Source: Baffinella frigidus (Eukaryota > Cryptophyceae > Cryptomonadales > Baffinellaceae). From it: a DNA stretch of 17,539 nt. Shown here piece after piece: positions 13,436 to 17,539 of this stretch. The DNA lies in NCBI GenBank assembly GCA_026770585.1, contig MU646466.1:384171-401709 (forward strand), read 5' to 3'. Both the position numbers and the translations under genes were made by a program. Positions within the stretch are counted from its first letter, which is position 1. The number at the start of each line of letters is the position of its first letter. Under the pieces are notes generated by a model. That model made no database searches and had not been told where the DNA came from. It saw only the letters and a program-made list of their open reading frames with translations.

Positions 13436-13620
13436 AAACCCTAGACCCTTCACCCTACACCTCACACCCTACACCTCACACCCTACACCCTACACCCTAC
13501 ACCCTACACCCTACACCCTACACCCTACACCCCACACCCTACACCCTAATCCCTAATCCCTAATCCCTAATCCCTAAACCCTCAACCCACAACCCACAAC
13601 TCTAGACCCTAAACCCTGAA
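13436..13620. repeat. CCCTACA / CCCTAAT array
   Basis: About a dozen CCCTACA units, then CCCTAAT units (ccctaatccctaatcccta), then CCCTAAA variants. These are sequence-homogenised blocks of different telomere-like variants, lying directly after the exon P donor. Confidence 0.95.
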
Positions 13621-13639
13621 ATAATGCCGCCCCCCCCCA

Positions 13640-13740
13640 CATCCTGCCTCGACACCTATTGCATCGAAACGTGTTGCTTCGAGACCTATTGTGTTGAGAT
13701 CTGTTGCACCGAAGCCTGATCCGCCCGACCGGACAGCCAC
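13640..13740. repeat. Degenerate 19-20 bp repeat
   Basis: Units of the form tcgagacctattgtgttga (with tcgacacctattgcatcga, tcgaaacgtgttgcttcga and tgagatctgttgcaccga variants) are tandem and degenerate. They are intronic, between P and Q. Confidence 0.75.
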
Positions 13741-13781
13741 GCCACTGCCCCCTGCTGTGTGCGTGTGTAAAATGGATTTGA

Positions 13782-13798
13782 TTTATATATATATAAAC

Positions 13799-13833
<35 letters not shown>

Positions 13834-13834
13834 T
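13782..13834. repeat. (AT)n microsatellite
   Basis: A dinucleotide AT run with a few interruptions (aacat, acat), followed by tctaca repeats. Confidence 0.95.
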
Positions 13835-13899
13835 CTACATCTACATCTATTTGTCGCCTTCCCGTTTCTCGAGCGTGAACAACTTCTCGGGCGAGAACA

Positions 13900-14072
13900 A
13901 CCGCCAGCCCTCACGGTTTGCACAAATTGAAAATTACGTAACAGTTTCAAAACGCAAAACACCTTGCTTTTGGGGTTTTAAAATAAAAATAACCGACGCC
14001 GGAATCCGGCGGTCTTCAAGGGCATTACGCACCGCCAAATTCGACCATTTGCAAACCGTGAAGGCTGGTGGA
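13900..14072. mobile_element. Fold-back MITE-like element (third family)
   Basis: The left arm CCGCCAGCCCTCACGGTTTG then CACAAATTGAAAATT matches the reverse complement of the right arm (CCACCAGCCTTCACGGTTTG then CAAATGG). The AT-rich interior carries a 15-bp palindrome-like word, CGCCGGAATCCGGCG (13997-14011). There is no ORF of note. A small GA-rich tract follows it (14108-14160). Confidence 0.7.
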
Positions 14073-14374
14073 AGGCCTCAAGAACAACCCTAGAACACGG
14101 GGCCACCACCGAGAGATAGCGGGAGAGCGAGAAAGAGAGATCGAAAGAAAGAGAGAGAGATGCCAACACTCCCGAGGACCGGGCTACGTAGCTGACGAGG
14201 ACTGCTGCCAGCAACCCTAGAAGTGACACTCCAAGGGGTTGGTAGGTACGCTATTCCATTCGGAACACGCTCGTAAGAGCGGCCGACACGGGGTACATCC
14301 ATTAGCACAAAGCGTAAGCCATGAAGGGTGCTGGCGCTAGTTGTATGGCACTCACATACCAAACTCTTCGGTAG

Positions 14375-14486
14375 GTACGCGCAGCTGTTGCAAGAGATCT
14401 GGGGCGACCTGGACGAGGCAAGTCAACTCTACGAAACAGTGCTCCGCTCCGACACCATCCACCCTCTTCACCGCATCCAAGCTCAG
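14375..14486 (+). CDS. Exon Q of TPR-protein gene
   Basis: The acceptor is actcttcggtag and the donor GCTCAG|gtcccg. One base completes Gly from P; then it reads YAQLLQEIWGDLDEASQLYE and TVLRSDTIHPLHRIQAQ (37 codons), leaving in phase 0. It is a clear TPR: YAQLLQ (helix A), GDLDEA, SQLYETVL (helix B). A partial copy of its acceptor (ggttggtag|gtacgc) is at 14238-14252. It joins exon R in frame. Confidence 0.9.
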
Positions 14487-14535
14487 GTCCCGACACCTCT
14501 ACAGTTCCGTGTTGGACGGCCGGCACGTTCGGCTA

Positions 14536-14553
14536 GATAGATATAGATGGATG

Positions 14554-14592
<39 letters not shown>

Positions 14593-14674
14593 GGTTATAG
14601 ATATAGATATAGATATAGATATAGATATAGATATAGATAAAGATCAAGATATGTATGGAGATATATATACATAT

Positions 14675-14708
<34 letters not shown>

Positions 14709-14730
14709 GGAGATATAGAGATAGATATGT
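14536..14730. repeat. GATA / ATATAG microsatellites
   Basis: (GATA)n, (ATATAG)n and a second (GATA)n block lie between exon Q and its copy Q2. They have eaten the 5' part of Q2. Confidence 0.95.
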
Positions 14731-14732
14731 AT

Positions 14733-14802
14733 GGCAAGTCAACTCTACGAAAGAGTGCTTCGCTCCGACACCATCCACCCCCTGCACCGCATCCAGGCAC
14801 AG
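14733..14802 (+). pseudogene. Exon Q copy 2 (5' lost, donor kept)
   Basis: The copy encodes ASQLYERVLRSDTIHPLHRI then QAQ, ending CAG|gtcccg. Compared with exon Q it has six codon differences, five synonymous (CTC/CTT, CCT/CCC, CTT/CTG, CAA/CAG, GCT/GCA) and one replacement (T to R). No acceptor remains; the GATA repeat abuts it. Confidence 0.85.
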
Positions 14803-14838
14803 GTCCCGAACCCGGATTTGCGCAGGACAAGTCTCTAT

Positions 14839-14863
14839 CCCTACGGTATCAGCTGCCGTAGGG
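14839..14863. other. CCCTACGG hairpin, copy 2
   Basis: CCCTACGG and CCGTAGGG flank a 9-base loop, with an outer pair ACAAG/CTTGT. The adjacent Q3 unit lacks it at the corresponding place, so it looks like an insertion into the repeat unit. Confidence 0.7.
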
Positions 14864-14914
14864 TCTTGTGGATTGGATCTATTCGTTTATGAGGCATTCG
14901 CGAAATTCCTTGCT

Positions 14915-14956
14915 AGCTCTGCCACCATCCATTCTCTACACCGCATTCAAGCACAG
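14915..14956 (+). pseudogene. Exon Q copy 3 (3' end)
   Basis: agctctgccaccatccattc then tctacaccgcattcaagcacag encodes SSATIHSLHRIQAQ, with donor CAG|gtcccg and the same first intron bases (gaacccggatttgcg). Confidence 0.75.
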
Positions 14957-15073
14957 GTCCCGAACCCGGATTTGCGTATGTCCCTGTGAGTTCTGTGGAT
15001 TAGATCCGTTCGTTAAAAAAACGTTCGTCTGTAGGGTATTCGCGTGTAAGAGATATGCGCGAAATTCCGTGCT

Positions 15074-15115
15074 AGCTCCGACACCATCCACCCCCTGCAT
15101 CGCATCCAAGCACCG
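15074..15115 (+). pseudogene. Exon Q copy 4 (3' end)
   Basis: It encodes SSDTIHPLHRIQAP with CCG|gtcccg at the end. Units Q2, Q3 and Q4 repeat at about 155-160 bp and share cgcgaaattcc upstream. Confidence 0.75.
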
Positions 15116-15364
15116 GTCCCGTGTCCTAAGTAACCCGTATCACCGTGTCCCAGATTCTTCAGGCTATGAGTCCCACGACACGAGATTCATGCGGTGCGTC
15201 GAGGAGTTGAATGCACCTATGGCGAGGGGGGGGGGGTCACCCGGCGATTCTGTGGCGTGTGGATACCGCTGGAACGCTCTCGGATTCTGTGGCTTGTGAA
15301 TAAAGCTAGAATGCTCTCGGTTGAAATAACGGAAGGACGATCCCTGACGGGGTGTTTCAAACAG

Positions 15365-15393
15365 GTAGCGTATGGGACGCTGCTTCACCAACC
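15365..15393 (+). pseudogene. Exon R copy 0 (5' part, acceptor kept)
   Basis: After gtttcaaacag it reads VAYGTLLHQP and then TGA. It matches IAYGTLLHRG of exon R. The upstream gatccctgacggggtgtttc is also duplicated (gatccctgaccgtgtgttcc); the step is 150 bp. Confidence 0.8.
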
Positions 15394-15410
15394 GTGAATA
15401 CCCCACACGT

Positions 15411-15475
15411 GAACGGATCTGATCGACAGGACCCGCAGGGACATAGGCGTGTCCCACGCAAATCCGGGTTTGGAA
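15411..15475 (-). repeat. Inverted duplication of exon-Q intron sequence
   Basis: The reverse complement of this stretch (aaacccggatttgcg ... tatgtccctg ... agatccgttc) matches 14958-15013 in the intron after Q3. It is an inverted segmental copy of about 60 bp placed between R0 and R. Confidence 0.75.
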
Positions 15476-15514
15476 CTTGAGCTTGGATGATCCCTGACCG
15501 TGTGTTCCAAACAG

Positions 15515-15579
15515 ATTGCGTACGGGACGCTGCTTCATCGGGGCTTGCACCGGTCCGCGGATGCCCAGCAAGTGTTCCG
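15515..15579 (+). CDS. Exon R of TPR-protein gene
   Basis: The acceptor is gtgttccaaacag and the donor TTCCG|gtgcgc. It reads IAYGTLLHRGLHRSADAQQV then F, plus two bases: AYGTLL (helix A), SADAQQVF (helix B start), a TPR with the same turn length as exon I. It enters in phase 0 from Q and its final CG pairs with one base of the next exon to give Arg. Three downstream copies of its tail preserve gtgttccg|gtg. Confidence 0.8.
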
Positions 15580-15680
15580 GTGCGCCACCCACTTTATCAC
15601 CACTTGTGCAAACATGGTGTGGTCCCATGTTTCTCTCCTCGGAGCATGCGCCGGTCCGTGGATGGATGGGCCGCGCGTTG

Positions 15681-15883
15681 CAACAAGTGTTCCGGTGTGT
15701 TCCCCTCTTGCTCTCCTCTTTGGATGCACAGCGCGTGTTCCGGTGCGGCCCCCCCTTGCTGTCCGTGGAAAAGGCCGCGCGCTCTCTATCGTTGTTGCGG
15801 GGCAGCACGGATGGAAAACAGCAAGATGATGCAGAGCGGCTGCGATGCGCGTTGCTCTCCCATTTGGATGCTCAGCGCGTGTT
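15681..15883 (+). pseudogene. Three exon R tail copies
   Basis: caacaagtgttccggtgtg (about 15679-15697), cacagcgcgtgttccggtgc (about 15726-15745) and ctcagcgcgtgttcgggtgc (about 15869-15888) copy the end of exon R and its donor. The second and third belong to a 143-bp tandem unit that also contains cttgctgtcc and ttgcggggca. Confidence 0.75.
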
Positions 15884-16367
15884 CGGGTGCGGTCCCTGCT
15901 TGCTGTCCTTTGAAAGGGTCAGGAGATCTCTGTTGTCGTTGCGGGGAAGCTCGGATGGGAAGCAGAGCAGGGAAGCACGGAGGGGGAAATGAGAGGGGAG
16001 TCACGGTTGGGAAGCACGGATGAGCAGCTGAGAGGAGGGAGAAGAAGTGAGGGGAAGCTGCTAGGCTGCGTTGCGCCTCGCGTTGGCTTATGTTGTTCAG
16101 TACGTGTATGTTATGTTGTTGTGACATGCATCCGTGTGTTGTTGTTACGTGTATGCTTATGCTGTCACGTGTACGTTTTCGAACGTCATGCACGGGTTCC
16201 GTGTGATTATCGAAAGATTGCCGCACGGAGGGGGGAAACGTCGGACGGGAACGCGCGCATGGAGACCGAGCCTATGCGAGACCTCTGCGAGGCTGTGCAC
16301 GGCTTGACGAGGTTGTGCGTGGTGACGTCACCACGTTGGCTGTGTTTGATGGATGGTGTGATGGCAG
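15884..16367 (+). other. Intron R-S, no exon seen
   Basis: The unit tail aagcacggatgagcagctga-type words is followed by repeats of tgttgttacgtgta/tgttatgttgtt (about 16090-16180). A 242-codon ORF from 15989 covers part of this and exon S in other frames, but has no TPR pattern. Confidence 0.5.
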
Positions 16368-16428
16368 CGACGCGGAGAAGGCGGCAGCAGCGTGCCAGGC
16401 GGAGGAGGATAGCGACCAGGAGCGGAAG
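16368..16428 (+). CDS. Possible exon S
   Basis: After acceptor gtgatggcag one base completes Arg from exon R. It reads DAEKAAAACQAEEDSDQERK with donor GGAAG|gtgctc, phase 0 at the end. The alanine- and charge-rich peptide fits a TPR helix B or a helical linker. The frame stays open for 46 more codons, so the end is uncertain. Phase agreement with R and T supports it modestly. Confidence 0.4.
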
Positions 16429-16731
16429 GTGCTCCCAGTGGCCCGACCCTCCAAGCGTATGCTGCAGAAGTGCTCCAGAAATCCACTTCGGAAGCTTGCA
16501 AGTAACATTCAGGGTGCAGGAAACAAAAAAATCTCAGCATTTCAGATCAAAGCATTTCAGATGCCAGAATTTTTGGTGTACGCTGCAGCGATCACACGGA
16601 CAGCACCCAAGCTCGTTTCTCAACGCGCAGGCTGTCAGTGGCGATTGGTCAGTCATCGTCAGATTTGTGAGTAACAACCGATGCCAGTCAGTGCCAACTG
16701 GTTGGCGACTGATCTGATTGCGGCACAACAA
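16429..16731 (+). other. Intron S-T, no exon seen
   Basis: It has a direct repeat agcatttcagat (16536-16547 and 16551-16562) and clustered imperfect words gtcagtggcgactgattt / gtcagtggcgattggtc that recur 180 bp later, marking the tandem unit that carries exon T. Confidence 0.55.
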
Positions 16732-16784
16732 GCGGAAGCGTCGGCTCTGCATTCGGTAGCGCTGGTGGGGCTGGGAGAAGCACA
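16732..16784 (+). pseudogene. Exon T copy 1 (acceptor lost)
   Basis: It encodes AEASALHSVALVGLGEA, close to AEASGLHSAALVGLGEA of exon T, and then diverges. Upstream caacaaGCG differs from the cacaccagGCG of exon T, so the aligned acceptor AG is gone. Confidence 0.75.
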
Positions 16785-16892
16785 CCCACGCACGTTTTTG
16801 CACGCCGCATGCTGTCAGTGGCGACTGATTTGTCAGCGACGACCGACGCCAGTCAGTCATGACCGATTGACGACTGATTTGCGGCACACCAG

Positions 16893-16997
16893 GCGGAAGC
16901 GTCGGGTCTGCACTCGGCAGCGCTGGTGGGGCTGGGCGAAGCAATGCTGGAAACCGACCCGGTCGAAGCCGGCAACCTCGCTGCTCGCGCTCTGCAG
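16893..16997 (+). CDS. Exon T of TPR-protein gene
   Basis: The exon has 35 codons in phase 0, with acceptor gcggcacaccag and donor GCTCTGCAG|gttgaa. It reads AEASGLHSAALVGLGEAMLE, then TDPVEAGNLAARALQ. LVGLGEAML (helix A) followed by DPVEAGNLAARAL (turn and helix B) is a good TPR. It is the last well-supported exon in the window. Confidence 0.8.
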
Positions 16998-17053
16998 GTT
17001 GAAATTTCCCCCTCCCCTCCTTGCACTGCCAGCCAGAATATTTCATTTGAAAG

Positions 17054-17092
17054 TGGCCGTCGGCTGAAGTCAACTTGGAAAACCTGGAAAAG
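17054..17092 (+). CDS. Possible microexon U (weak)
   Basis: The block WPSAEVNLENLEK lies between gaaag and donor GAAAAG|gtaact, in phase with exon T. The donor is strong, the acceptor poor (no pyrimidine tract next to it). It is a candidate only. Confidence 0.25.
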
Positions 17093-17150
17093 GTAACTAC
17101 TTCCCTCTTCCCTCCTGGCACGCAGGGTAGCTTCCTGCCCTTTCCTTGGG

Positions 17151-17213
17151 CTGGTGGGGCTAGGAGAAGCGACGCTGGATGAAGACCCGGTAGATGCCGC
17201 CACGCTAGATTGA
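17151..17213 (+). pseudogene. Exon T copy 3, running to a stop
   Basis: It encodes LVGLGEATLDEDPVDAATLD and then TGA, aligned with LVGLGEAMLETDPVEAGNLA of exon T. There is a pyrimidine-rich tract upstream (cttcctgccctttcc) but no aligned acceptor; the nearest AG is gtag at 17127-17130. It could be a decayed copy or an alternative terminal exon. Confidence 0.6.
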
Positions 17214-17377
17214 TCGAGGGAAGCCGACGCCTTGTCCACGTATCTGACGTGGCTGACTTAAGGATTCAAGGGGTTTCCCTTGAAAGATGTCAAACGTGGA
17301 TGTTTCGATGATCCTGGCGTGGCGGCAAGCTCACTTGAACCTCCATTGACAAGGGGGGGTGAGACCCGGAGCCCTGA

Positions 17378-17437
17378 ACCCTGAACCCGCAATCCTCAAC
17401 ACTCAACACTCAACCCTCATCCCTCAACCCTGAAACC

Positions 17438-17476
<39 letters not shown>

Positions 17477-17539
17477 ACCTTCAACCCTCAACCCTCAACC
17501 TTCAACCCTCAACCCGCAACCCTCAACCCTCAACCCTCA
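17378..17539. repeat. CCCTCAA array (telomere-like variant)
   Basis: It begins with CCCTGAA variants and then becomes a regular (CCCTCAA)n run to the window edge, with TTCAACC interruptions. It is the third interstitial telomere-like locus and is dominated by a different variant from the other two. Confidence 0.95.

Noticed and set aside
14483-14830. 115-codon minus ORF with ISIYLSIYLS
   Set aside because: Translation of the GATA/ATATAG microsatellite.
15989-16717. 242-codon + strand ORF
   Set aside because: Its frame differs from the TPR-compatible frame of exon S. The peptide is arginine/cysteine-rich with no domain pattern and passes through repeat units.

Overview
The window is eukaryotic. 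It looks like one stretch of a single very intron-rich gene on the + strand, encoding a large tetratricopeptide-repeat (TPR) protein. There is no prokaryotic organisation: no long credible ORFs, no operons. Short exons with clean protein signal sit between introns full of microsatellites, minisatellites, fold-back elements and degenerate CCCTAAA-type arrays. The CCCTAAA (plant/alga/alveolate-type) motif and mixed base composition suggest a microalga or related protist; I cannot name the species.

I chained the exons by three tests: splice-like borders, agreement of codon phase across each intron, and whether joined peptides keep the TPR spacing. The best chain is A 528-641, B 1735-1842, C 2823-2909, D 3824-3924, E 4228-4303, F 5193-5330, G 6528-6620, H 7412-7462, I 8362-8493, J0 9243-9286, J 9929-9989 (end uncertain), K 11034-11071, L 11364-11466, N 12594-12742, O 12936 onward, a possible X 13198-13218, P 13386-13417, Q 14375-14486, R 15515-15579, S 16368-16428 (weak), T 16893-16997. 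Phases agree at nearly every junction. The G-H, H-I, I-J0-J and P-Q joins give near-perfect TPR spacing although borders fall inside repeats. Neither the start codon nor a certain terminal exon is in the window, although O can run to a stop at 13054-13056.

The most striking property is that almost every exon is accompanied by one to five partial or decayed copies of itself in the adjacent introns (B, C, D, E, F, G, H, I, J0, N, Q, R, T). Copies often keep the exon 3' end plus donor and early intron but lose the 5' end and acceptor. In several (C3, Q2) differences from the complete exon are mainly synonymous, so the copies either were translated or arose by conversion from coding sequence.

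Introns also hold six fold-back, MITE-like elements. Three (155-300, 973-1117, 11776-11912) share one core with two unrelated sets of outer arms. One (8793-8893) has TA target duplications and sits inside a decayed copy of exon I. Two others are at 5488-5618 and 13900-14072. Further structure includes interstitial telomere-like arrays, a run of AG/GT zero-length-exon motifs at 10040-10425, and candidate GC/GA splice donors. I saw no rRNA, tRNA, CRISPR array or credible minus-strand gene.
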